64,000 nucleotides of DNA from [Mycobacterium] nativiensis (GTDB lineage Bacteria > Actinomycetota > Actinomycetes > Mycobacteriales > Mycobacteriaceae), in NCBI RefSeq assembly GCF_020172685.1, contig NZ_CP083986.1, forward strand, positions 5,210,447 to 5,274,446, in the 5' to 3' direction. Positions 53,021 to 60,923 of this stretch are shown here, one piece after another. Below the pieces are notes generated by a model. It was not told where the DNA came from, searched no databases, and saw only the letters and a program-made list of their open reading frames with translations. Position numbers and translations under genes: made by a program. Each line of letters opens with the position of its first letter. Position 1 is the stretch's first letter.

Positions 53021-54625
53021 ATGGCCGAAACGATGCAACAGTTGCTCGCGCAACGCGCGGAGCACGATGGGCCGGCGGTCCTGCACAACAATGCCGCCGG
53101 CGGGCAGGTCCGCTGGACGTGGCGCGAGTACATCGACCGATCCGCCCGCCACGCCGCGGCGCTGCTCGGCCGCGCCGACACCGACCGCCCGGTGCACGTC
53201 GGCGCCCTGCTGGGCAATACCCCGGCGATGCTGACCGCGCTGGCCGGGGCCGCCCTCGGCGGCTACGTGCTCTGCGGGGTCAACGGCACCCGGCGCGGCT
53301 CGGCGCTCGCCGGTGACCTGCGCACCGCCGACGTGCAGATCCTGCTGGTCGACGCCGAGCACCGCGGCCTGTTGGAGGGCCTGGACCTGGCGGGCATCGG
53401 CGTCATCGATGTCGACGACCCGGCTTGGGTCCGGGCCTGCGCGGAGGCCGGCGCGTTGACCCCACATCGCCAGGTGAGCGCCATGGATCCGTTCGTGATG
53501 ATCTTCACCTCGGGGACCAGCGGCGACCCCAAGGCGGTCCTGGTCAACCACTTCATGGTGCTGGTCGCCGGGCAGAACCTGACCGAGCGCTTCGAACTGG
53601 GGCCCGCCGATGTCGCCTACCTGTCGATGCCGCTGTTTCACTCGAACGCGATCGTTGCCGGCTTCGCACCCGCGGTGGCCTCCGGCGCCGCCATGGCGCT
53701 GGCCAAGTTCTCCGCGTCCCGGTTTCTGTCCGACATCCGTTGTTACGGCGCCACTTACATGAACTACGTGGGCAAGCCACTGGCTTACGTGCTGGCCCAC
53801 CCGGAGCAACCCGACGACGCGGACAACCCGCTGCGCGTGGCCTTCGGCAACGAGGGCTCCGACCGCGACATCGCCGAGTTCTCCCGCCGCTTCGGCGCCC
53901 GCGTGGTCGACGCATTCGGTTCCACCGAGAACGCCGTCATCATCACCCGCGAGGACGGCACCCCGCCGGGGTCGGTGGGGCGCGGCCTGCCCGGCGTCGC
54001 GGTCTATTGCAGCGACCCCGTCGGCCCCTGCCCGCCGGCCCGCTTCGACGACACCGGGGCACTGATCAACCCCGACGAGGCGATCGGGGAACTGGTTAAC
54101 ACCACCGGGTCCGGATTCTTCTCCGGCTACTACAACAACGAGTCCGCCACCGCCGAGCGCCTACGGCACGGCATGTACTGGTCGGGTGACCTCGCCTACG
54201 CCGACGACGACGGCTGGATCTACCTGGCCGGACGCACCGCCGACTGGATGCGGGTCGACGGCGAGAACCTCGCGGCCGCACCCATCGAGCGCATCCTGAT
54301 GCGGCACAACGACATCAGTCAGGTCGCTGTCTACGCGGTGCCAGACGGTAATGTCGGCGACCAGGTGATGGCCGCGCTGGTGCTGCGGGCTGACTCGGAG
54401 CTGTCCCGGGCGGGCTTCGTCGAATTCCTTACCGCGCAAGAGGACCTCTCCCCCAAGGCCTGGCCCCGCTACGTCCGGATCGCCACAGAGCTGCCCATGA
54501 CGGCGACCAACAAGATCCTCAAACGCAGCCTGGCGGCGCAGGGCACCGATGTCGGTGAGGACACCTTATGGGTGCGGCCCGACCGGGAACTGAGCTACCG
54601 CACCACGACAGGAGCTCAACGATGA
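53021..54625 (+). CDS. AMP-forming acyl-CoA synthetase (FadD-like)
   Basis: This 534-residue ligase has the P-loop IFTSGTSGDPKAVLVNH, DAFGSTENAVII, YWSGDLAYADDDGWIYLAGR and the C-terminal lysine motif TATNKILKRSL. It activates a carboxylic acid to its CoA thioester through an adenylate. AGGAGG precedes the ATG. The chain length preferred cannot be deduced. It overlaps the SDR start (ATGA). Confidence 0.9.
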   Translation: MAETMQQLLAQRAEHDGPAVLHNNAAGGQVRWTWREYIDRSARHAAALLGRADTDRPVHVGALLGNTPAMLTALAGAALGGYVLCGVNGTRRGSALAGDLRTADVQILLVDAEHRGLLEGLDLAGIGVIDVDDPAWVRACAEAGALTPHRQVSAMDPFVMIFTSGTSGDPKAVLVNHFMVLVAGQNLTERFELGPADVAYLSMPLFHSNAIVAGFAPAVASGAAMALAKFSASRFLSDIRCYGATYMNYVGKPLAYVLAHPEQPDDADNPLRVAFGNEGSDRDIAEFSRRFGARVVDAFGSTENAVIITREDGTPPGSVGRGLPGVAVYCSDPVGPCPPARFDDTGALINPDEAIGELVNTTGSGFFSGYYNNESATAERLRHGMYWSGDLAYADDDGWIYLAGRTADWMRVDGENLAAAPIERILMRHNDISQVAVYAVPDGNVGDQVMAALVLRADSELSRAGFVEFLTAQEDLSPKAWPRYVRIATELPMTATNKILKRSLAAQGTDVGEDTLWVRPDRELSYRTTTGAQR

Positions 54626-55395
54626 CCCAGAAACCTGTCGCCCTGATCGTCGGCGGTGCCTCCGGTATCGGGCTGGCCAGCGCGCACGCCCTGGCCCGGC
54701 GCGGTGACCATGTGGTGATCGCCGACATCAACGAAGAGGCGGCACACCAGCGGGCCGCCGAACTCGGCGAGGACGCCAGCGCCGTGGCCGCCGACGTGAC
54801 CGACGAGGACAGTGTCGCAGCGGCTTTCGCGGCCGCACGCGCCGCCGGACCGGTGCGCAGCGTGGTCAGCTGCGCCGGGCTGTCGGTCGTCGGGGCGATC
54901 CCCGACATCGAGCTCGCGGGCTGGCAGACCACCATCGACGTCTGCCTCACCGGCACCATGCTCGTGATCAAGCACGCGGCGCGCACCCTGGAAGATGGCG
55001 GCAGCGTGGTGGCGGTCTCGTCGCTGAACGGACGCCAGCCCGGAACCGCGATGGCCGCCTACTGCAGCGCGAAAGCCGGTGTGCTGATGCTGGTTCAGGT
55101 GGCCGCCCTGGAGTTGGCCGTCCAGGGTATCCGGGTGAACGCGGTCTCCCCCGGCCTGGTCGACACTCCCCTGATCGCCGGGCTGGCGATGATTCCCGGC
55201 CTCACCGACGAGTACATCGAGAACACCCCGCTGGGGCGCGCCGGTGTGCCCGACGACATCGCGCAGGCCGTGGAGTTCCTGACCTCAGAGCGGGCCTCCT
55301 GGATCACCGGATCGGCGTTCGACATCAACGGCGGCGCGCACCTGCGGCGCTACCCCGACGTGCTCGGCAAAGTACAGGCCCTAGCAGAAGGATGA
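54622..55395 (+). CDS. Short-chain dehydrogenase/reductase
   Basis: SDR of 257 residues: GGASGIGLASAHAL (cofactor site), ADINEE (acidic residue after strand 2, so NAD is likely), the catalytic Ser in VVAVSSLNG and YCSAK as YxxxK. The C-terminal GSAFDINGGAHLRRYP is typical. It oxidises or reduces an alcohol/ketone in the pathway. Confidence 0.9.
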   Translation: MTQKPVALIVGGASGIGLASAHALARRGDHVVIADINEEAAHQRAAELGEDASAVAADVTDEDSVAAAFAAARAAGPVRSVVSCAGLSVVGAIPDIELAGWQTTIDVCLTGTMLVIKHAARTLEDGGSVVAVSSLNGRQPGTAMAAYCSAKAGVLMLVQVAALELAVQGIRVNAVSPGLVDTPLIAGLAMIPGLTDEYIENTPLGRAGVPDDIAQAVEFLTSERASWITGSAFDINGGAHLRRYPDVLGKVQALAEG

Positions 55396-55399
55396 TCAG

Positions 55400-56425
55400 A
55401 TGCGCAGTGTCGTAATCGATGCCCCCGGATCGGTCCGGGTCGACACCCGCCCCGATGCCGGGCTGCCCGGGGCCGACGGCGCCGTGGTGGCGGTGACCGC
55501 GGCCGCGATCTGCGGCTCGGATCTGCACTTCTACGAGGGCGACTATCCCCTGGTCGATCCGGTGCCGCTGGGCCACGAGGCGATCGGCACCGTGGTGGAG
55601 GTCGGCTCGGCGGTGGGTTCGGTGCGGGTCGGTGACCGGGTGATGGTGTCCTCGGTGGCGGGCTGCGGGCACTGCGCCGGCTGCGCCACCCAGGATCCGA
55701 TCCGCTGCCACTCCGGCCCGCAGATCTTCGGCTCCGGCATGCTCGGCGGGGCGCAGTCCGAGTTGCTCGCGGTGCCGGGCGCGGACTTTCAACTGGCCAA
55801 GATTCCCGAGGGCATCAGCGTGGAGCAGGCCCTGCTGCTCACCGACAACCTGGCCACCGGGTGGGCGGCGGCGCTGCGGGCCGACATCCCGCTGGGTGGC
55901 ACGGTCGCCGTGACCGGGCTGGGGGCGGTGGGTCTGTGCGCCGGGATCAGCGCGCTGTTCCTCGGTGCGGCAACGGTTCTCGGCATCGACCCAGTAGCGC
56001 AGCGCCGCGACCGGGCGTACGGCATGGGCATGACCCCGGTGGAGCCGTCGACCACCGCCGCGGCGATGGAGCTGACCGGCGGACGCGGCGTGGACGCGGT
56101 GATCGACGCGGTCGGCTCGGACACCACCATGGCCGACGCCCTGACCGCGGTGCGGGCCGGCGGGACCGTGTCGGTGGTCGGCGTGCACGACCTGCAGCCC
56201 TTCCCGTTCCCGGCACTGGCGGCACTGATCCGCAGCGTCACGTTGCGAATGACCACCGCCCCGGTGCAGCAGACCTGGCCGCAGCTGGTGCCGCTGCTGC
56301 AGTCCGGGCGGCTCAACGTGGACGGCATCTTCACCACCGAGATGGCCCTGGACGACGCCGCCGACGCCTACCGGGCTGTTGCCGCCCGTTCCGGAGATGT
56401 GGTGAAAGTGCTTCTTACGCCGTAG
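55400..56425 (+). CDS. Zinc-dependent alcohol dehydrogenase
   Basis: The MDR enzyme has 341 residues: CGSDLHFYEGD and GHEAIGTVVEVG (catalytic zinc), structural zinc cysteines in GCGHCAGCATQDPIRC, and Rossmann motif GLGAVGLCAG. It lies 4 bases after the SDR stop. It resembles AdhD-type enzymes of the mymA operon in kind; orthology is not claimed. Confidence 0.9.
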   Translation: MRSVVIDAPGSVRVDTRPDAGLPGADGAVVAVTAAAICGSDLHFYEGDYPLVDPVPLGHEAIGTVVEVGSAVGSVRVGDRVMVSSVAGCGHCAGCATQDPIRCHSGPQIFGSGMLGGAQSELLAVPGADFQLAKIPEGISVEQALLLTDNLATGWAAALRADIPLGGTVAVTGLGAVGLCAGISALFLGAATVLGIDPVAQRRDRAYGMGMTPVEPSTTAAAMELTGGRGVDAVIDAVGSDTTMADALTAVRAGGTVSVVGVHDLQPFPFPALAALIRSVTLRMTTAPVQQTWPQLVPLLQSGRLNVDGIFTTEMALDDAADAYRAVAARSGDVVKVLLTP

Positions 56426-56480
56426 CGCCGTGGCGCTTAGGGTGAATCCCGGGACAACACCGGCGGTCGAAGGGCTTCGG

Positions 56481-57551
56481 ATGGTCAAACGCGTGGTGGT
56501 CTACGGCACCGGGTTCGTCGGCAAGCTGGTGATCGCCGAGATCGTCAAACACCCGCTGTTCGACCTGGTCGGTGTCGGGGTCAGCGACCCGGACAAGGTC
56601 GGCCGGGACGTCGGTGAGATCTGCGGCCTGCCGCCCATCGGCATCACCGCCACCGATGACGTCGACGCGCTGATCGCCCTGCGGCCCGACGCGCTGGTGC
56701 ACTACGGCCCGACCGCCGCGCACGCCGACGTCAACATCGCGCTGATCACCCGTTTCCTGCGCGCCGGCATCGACGTCTGCTCCACCGCGATGACGCCCTG
56801 GGTGTGGCCCGCGCTCAAGCTCAACCCGCCGGATCTGCTGAAGCCGATCACGCAGGCCTGCCAGGACGGCGGTGCGTCGTGCTTCACCACCGGTATCGAC
56901 CCCGGCTTCGCCAACGACCTGTTCCCGATGACGCTGATGGGGGTCTGTGCCGAGGTCCGTAAGGTCCGCGCCTCCGAGTTGTTGGACTACACCAACTACA
57001 CCGGCGACTACGAGAACGAGATGGGCATTGGGCGCGACCCGGACTTCAAGCCGGTGCTCAAGATCCCCGAGGTGTTGATCTTCGCCTGGGGCGGCACCGT
57101 CCCGATGATCGCGCATGCCGCCGGCATCGAACTCGACGAGATCACCACCACCTGGGACACCTGGGTGACCTCGAACGAACGCAAGACGGCCAAGGGGGTG
57201 ATCGCCGCCGGCCAGGTGGCCGCGGTGCGGTTCACCATCAACGGGATCTACCGCGGCGAGACGCGCATCCAGCTCGAACACGTCAACCGGATCGGGCGCG
57301 ACGCCGCCCCCGACTGGCCGTCCGGCACCAGCGACGATGTCTACCGCGTGGATATCGAAGGGACACCGAGTATTTCGCAAGAGACGGCGTTCCGGTTCAC
57401 CGACGGTTCCGGGCGCGACGCGGCCACCGCCGGGTGCTTGGCCACCGGGATGCGGGCGCTGAACGCAGTGCCGGCGGTCAACGACCTGCCGCCGGGCTGG
57501 GTCACCGCGCTGGATCTGCCGCTGATCCCGGGCGCGGGCACGATTCGCTGA
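56481..57551 (+). CDS. DapB-like NAD(P)-dependent oxidoreductase
   Basis: This 356-residue protein has an N-terminal Rossmann fold of the dihydrodipicolinate reductase/amine dehydrogenase type (RVVVYGTGFVGKLVIAEIVK) and GIDPGFANDLFPMTLMG in the middle. Mycobacteria carry many paralogues of unknown substrate. The ATG at 56481 has AAGGG 7 bases upstream; a GTG at 56430 would add 17 residues. It ends the cluster, convergent with the pirin gene. Confidence 0.8.
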   Translation: MVKRVVVYGTGFVGKLVIAEIVKHPLFDLVGVGVSDPDKVGRDVGEICGLPPIGITATDDVDALIALRPDALVHYGPTAAHADVNIALITRFLRAGIDVCSTAMTPWVWPALKLNPPDLLKPITQACQDGGASCFTTGIDPGFANDLFPMTLMGVCAEVRKVRASELLDYTNYTGDYENEMGIGRDPDFKPVLKIPEVLIFAWGGTVPMIAHAAGIELDEITTTWDTWVTSNERKTAKGVIAAGQVAAVRFTINGIYRGETRIQLEHVNRIGRDAAPDWPSGTSDDVYRVDIEGTPSISQETAFRFTDGSGRDAATAGCLATGMRALNAVPAVNDLPPGWVTALDLPLIPGAGTIR

Positions 57552-57559
57552 GCCGGTAT

Positions 57560-58543
57560 CTACCGGTGTTCGCCGCCGGCGCGCCTGGATCGCAGCCGCA
57601 CCGGCGGCAGGGGTGGCGCGGGCAGCCGGTCCAGCCGGCCCTGATAGCCGCTGACCGCCCCGAAGCGCTCGTCGCCGTCCTGCCACAGCTGGCGGAACTC
57701 GGCGACTTCGTCGTGGCTGCGGCCGATGAAGTTCCACCACATCACCAGCTCCCCGTCGAACGGCGCCCCGCCCAGCAGCAGCATGCGGGCGGGGGAGTCG
57801 CCGGTGTTGCGCAGTGCCAGCGCCGGGCGGCCCGGCCCCTGATAGCCGACCTCGCCGATGCCCAACTCGACCCCATCGAGGGCCACCGCGCCCTGGTCGC
57901 ACAGCACCCCGTGCTCGAACGCCGGGTCGACGTCGAGTTCCAGCTCCGTGCGCGGATCCAGGTCGAGCTGGGCGCCGAGCAGGGGAGTGAAGGACGGAAC
58001 GGGGGAGCGTTGGCCGGCGAGTTCGCCGAGGAACACCAGCGCCGTGGCACCGGGCAGCGAGACCGGTTCGGGCGCGAAATGGTGGAACGCGCGCTCGGTG
58101 TGGCGGGCGGAGTCCGGCAGCGCCACCCACAGCTGCACGCCGTGCAGCAGCGGCGCCGATTCGGCCTGCACCGAGACCTCCGAGTGGCAGATACCCGCGC
58201 CCGCGGTCATCAGGTTCAGCTCGCCGGGGCGCACCACCGCGTGCACACCGCCGCTGTCGCGGTGCTCGACTCGCCCGCTGAACAGCCAAGTCGCCGTCTG
58301 CAGGCCGGTGTGCGGGTGCGGTGGCACATCCATTCCGCCGTCAGTGGCGATGTCGTGCGGCCCGTAGTGGTCGATGAAGCACCAGGCGCCGATCAGCGAG
58401 CGCTCCCGCTGCGGCAACGTGCGGCGCACCAGAATGGCCCGCGGTCCGCCGAGCGGCACTTCCCGCGGCTGCAGGACCTCAACGCCGTCCGACGGTGCTG
58501 CGGCACAGTCGAATTCACCAGCTGTGGTCTCCAGATTGCTCAA
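57560..58543 (-). CDS. Pirin family protein
   Basis: Bicupin of 327 residues. The pirin motifs are visible: DVPPHPHTGLQTATWLFSG (metal His pair) and ELNLMTAGAGICHSEVS (third His and Glu). Bacterial pirins can act as quercetin dioxygenases or as binding regulators; the role here is unknown. A TTG start at 58543 has GAGGTGG upstream. Confidence 0.85.
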   Translation of the reverse strand: MSNLETTAGEFDCAAAPSDGVEVLQPREVPLGGPRAILVRRTLPQRERSLIGAWCFIDHYGPHDIATDGGMDVPPHPHTGLQTATWLFSGRVEHRDSGGVHAVVRPGELNLMTAGAGICHSEVSVQAESAPLLHGVQLWVALPDSARHTERAFHHFAPEPVSLPGATALVFLGELAGQRSPVPSFTPLLGAQLDLDPRTELELDVDPAFEHGVLCDQGAVALDGVELGIGEVGYQGPGRPALALRNTGDSPARMLLLGGAPFDGELVMWWNFIGRSHDEVAEFRQLWQDGDERFGAVSGYQGRLDRLPAPPLPPVRLRSRRAGGEHR

Positions 58544-58611
58544 CCGCCCACCTCATTGCACACCCGCCCACCTCCCCGCCGTGCGCCAAGTCGCTGCGGC
58601 GAGATTACCGC

Positions 58612-59028
58612 TCATGCCGCCGACGGTCGACCGATCCGGCCGGAGGGCAGGTGAAACACGGCGGCTGCCACCGGAAGCTGGTCGCGTTCGTGGTTGCTCA
58701 GCAGCGCCTGGTTCTCCGGCAGTTCGCGGGTATTGATCTGTCCGGCGGCGATCGCGCGCAACACCGCATGGGCGTGCGCAAGTTCGGCGCGCTTGCGGTA
58801 CTGGCCGCCGGGGAGTTTCACCCCGGCCCACACGCCGTACTCCTCACCGCGTTCCACGGCCAGCGCGGCGCAGCGCCGCTGCTGGGCCAGCGGGCAGCGC
58901 CGTAGGCACATCAACCGCGCCTCGGTCGAGGACTGTTCATAGGCGCGGGCCTTGGCGGCCCCATCGGCCCCGTCGGCGTCGGGATAGCCGAACCACAGTT
59001 CGGGGTTTGCGGAGCAGGGGGGTGCCAT
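58612..59028 (-). CDS. whiB5: WhiB family iron-sulfur regulator WhiB5
   Basis: This 138-residue protein matches remembered WhiB5 (Rv0022c). Four cysteines are at 5, 41, 45 and 53, giving C-x3-C-x7-C, wider than the C-x2-C-x5-C of most Wbl proteins. The G-V-W-A-G turn is at 65-69, followed by a basic stretch PGGQYRKR. It should bind a 4Fe-4S cluster and RNA polymerase sigma factor. The ATG at 59028 has GAGG 8 bases upstream within a small palindrome. WhiB5 is linked to virulence and type VII secretion genes in M. tuberculosis. Confidence 0.9.
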   Translation of the reverse strand: MAPPCSANPELWFGYPDADGADGAAKARAYEQSSTEARLMCLRRCPLAQQRRCAALAVERGEEYGVWAGVKLPGGQYRKRAELAHAHAVLRAIAAGQINTRELPENQALLSNHERDQLPVAAAVFHLPSGRIGRPSAA

Positions 59029-59179
59029 CAGGAGGACCTCCTCGTGAGAACAGATCGGATAACGTAGATAGAAACGTATATGAACGAATCGCGTGAAAGC
59101 AAGAGAAGGCGATAAAAACATATATGTAAGTAACCCAGTCAGGGGCTGTGTAGTATCCGGTCATGGTCGGGGCGCGACG
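59029..59179. promoter_or_regulatory. Divergent whiB5/XRE promoter region, A+T-rich
   Basis: The stretch is far more A+T-rich than its surroundings. It holds a perfect 10-bp palindrome ACATATATGT (59119-59128), related ACGTATATGAACG and ACGTAGATAG sequences, and TAGTAT (59151-59156), a -10 for the rightward transcript. AGGAGGACCTCCT (59030-59042) covers the whiB5 ribosome site. Confidence 0.5.
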
Positions 59180-59183
59180 ATGA
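59163..59183 (+). CDS. Leaderless six-codon upstream ORF (MVGARR)
   Basis: The ATG is 6 bases after TAGTAT, so the transcript probably starts at it. The ORF runs six codons and its TGA overlaps the XRE gene ATG at 59180. This would couple translation of the XRE gene to a leader peptide. Short leaderless ORFs of this kind are known in mycobacteria; this one is a prediction. Confidence 0.45.
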   Translation: MVGARR

Positions 59184-59956
59184 GCCGCGAGGCAGCGGGC
59201 GCGGCCATTCGGGCACTGCGTGACGCCCGGGACTGGTCGCTGGCAGATCTCGCCGCGGCCACCGGCGTCAGCATCATGGGCCTGAGCTATTTGGAGCGCG
59301 GCGCGCGCAAACCCCACAAAGGCACAGTTCAGAAGGTTGAGAACGGTCTCGGCCTGCCGCCGGGAACATATTCTCGGCTGCTGGCCGCCGATGACGCCGA
59401 CGCCGAACTGGCCCAGCTGATCTCCACGACCGGCCCCCGTGAGTCGCCTGCGCGGCCCGCCGGAGCCGTCGTCGTCGACCGCCACAGCGACACCGAAGTG
59501 CTGGAGGGATACGCCGAAGCGCAGCTCGACGCGTTGCGTTCGGTGATAGCCCGGCTGCCGCCGGAAGCATCAGACGAATACGAGACGTATATTCTTTCCG
59601 TGATCGCGCAGTGCGTGAAGGCGGAGATGCTGGCGGCCAGCTCCTGGCGGGTAGCAGTCAATGCGGGCGCCGATCACGCGGGGCGGCTTATGACACATCT
59701 GCAGGCCCTGGAGGCCACCCGCAGTGACCTGTTGCAGCGGATGCCCGCCAGCCTGACTGCCCGGTTCGACGATGCGTGCGCCAGGTCGTCGCTGCCGGAA
59801 CCGGTCATCGCGGCGCTGCTCGGCATCAGCGCCGAGGAGATGTGGGACATCCGAAACCGTGGAGTGATCCCGCCGGGTGCGCTGGCCCGGGTGCGCGCGT
59901 TCGCCGAGGGAGCCGCGGATGCACCGAATGGCGCCGACGGAGAGGCACAACGGTGA
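59180..59956 (+). CDS. XRE family transcriptional regulator (Rv0023-like)
   Basis: Regulator of 258 residues. The N-terminal helix-turn-helix is IRALRDARDWSLADLAAATG with VSIMGLSYLERGARKPHKGT. A long C-terminal domain of unknown ligand follows (DRHSDTEVLEGYAEAQLDAL, YETYILSVIAQCVKAEMLAA, EMWDIRNRGVIPPGALARVR). It is closely like remembered Rv0023. It is divergent from whiB5 and overlaps the NlpC/P60 gene by GTGA. Confidence 0.9.
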   Translation: MSREAAGAAIRALRDARDWSLADLAAATGVSIMGLSYLERGARKPHKGTVQKVENGLGLPPGTYSRLLAADDADAELAQLISTTGPRESPARPAGAVVVDRHSDTEVLEGYAEAQLDALRSVIARLPPEASDEYETYILSVIAQCVKAEMLAASSWRVAVNAGADHAGRLMTHLQALEATRSDLLQRMPASLTARFDDACARSSLPEPVIAALLGISAEEMWDIRNRGVIPPGALARVRAFAEGAADAPNGADGEAQR

Positions 59957-60789
59957 CCAACACTGAGCTGGAGGTACTGGACCGGGCCCATCGGCTGTTC
60001 GCGGGCCTTCCGCAGCCGGCGTCGCTGGAATCTGGACTGGATCGCTATGCGGACCTGCTGATGCGGACCGCGAGTGCCCACACCGGTGGAGAGTATGACC
60101 GCTACCGGCAGGCGGTACGGGCACAACGGGCTCGGCTGTTGGCGAACACCCGCATCGATGCCGCCGCCACGGCTGTCCTGGCCGCTGCGGTGGCCGACCA
60201 TGCGCACGCCCGGCAACAGACCGGCAACGTCGTCAGCGCGGCACGTGCCGACGCGGCCGCCAGCCCCGACACCCCGCTGGCACAGCGGGAGGCAATGCGC
60301 CGACAGGTAGCCCGGCTGCGCGCCCAACGGAACCACGTACTGTCGGCGCGCCACCGGGCGCAGGTGCATCGGGCCGGGCTTCGGCGACTGCGTTACCGGG
60401 GTGCACGCCGCCGGATACCCGGCGGCCTGAATCGGTTGCGACTGCCCAACACTCGTGCGGGATTGGCCGTTCGTGCCGCGTTGTCCCGGCTGGGTAGGCC
60501 CTACGTCTGGGGCGCCACCGGCCCGGACCGATTCGACTGCTCGGGCCTGACCCAGTGGGCCTATCACCAGGCCGGGTTGCCGCTGTCCCGCACCACCTAC
60601 ACCCAGATTCACGAGGGAATCCCGGTGTCGCGCTCCGAGATTCAACCCGGCGACCTGGTGTTCCCCAGCACCGGCCACGTCCAGATGGCGATCGGGAACA
60701 ACCTGGTGATTGAAGCCCCGCACGCCGGAGCCACCGTTCAGGTCAGCCCGTTGGGCGGCTACGTCGCGATTCGGCGCCCGGTCTCATGA
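59953..60789 (+). CDS. NlpC/P60 family cysteine peptidase-like protein (Rv0024-like)
   Basis: The protein has 278 residues. The N-terminal half is helical and Ala/Arg-rich. The C-terminal NlpC/P60 domain has GRPYVWGATGPDRFDCSGLT (catalytic Cys), GHVQMAIGNN (His) and a third polar residue in IEAPHAG. Such enzymes cut peptide stems of peptidoglycan. No signal peptide is visible, so export, if any, needs another route. Confidence 0.88.
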   Translation: MTNTELEVLDRAHRLFAGLPQPASLESGLDRYADLLMRTASAHTGGEYDRYRQAVRAQRARLLANTRIDAAATAVLAAAVADHAHARQQTGNVVSAARADAAASPDTPLAQREAMRRQVARLRAQRNHVLSARHRAQVHRAGLRRLRYRGARRRIPGGLNRLRLPNTRAGLAVRAALSRLGRPYVWGATGPDRFDCSGLTQWAYHQAGLPLSRTTYTQIHEGIPVSRSEIQPGDLVFPSTGHVQMAIGNNLVIEAPHAGATVQVSPLGGYVAIRRPVS

Positions 60790-60867
60790 GCGGGACGCGA
60801 CATGTCTTCCCCACCTTGCCATCGGGTGAATTGTCGGCCCTGCGGGCCGGCAGTACAGTCACCGGCC

Positions 60868-60918
60868 ATGGAGCGGTCAGCGCATGAGCTGCGGCCCGGC
60901 GCAGCGACGTTGGGCTGA
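60868..60918 (+). CDS. Possible 16-residue leader ORF before the DUF4226 gene
   Basis: TACAGT (60854-60859) is 8 bases before this ATG. The ORF (MERSAHELRPGAATLG) stops 5 bases before the GTG of the next gene, which has no good ribosome site of its own. Coupled translation is possible but untested. Confidence 0.3.
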   Translation: MERSAHELRPGAATLG

Positions 60919-60923
60919 CTGAC

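Noticed and set aside
59030..59042. AGGAGGACCTCCT palindrome over the whiB5 ribosome site as a translation-blocking hairpin
   Set aside because: The centre leaves too small a loop; only about four pairs could form.
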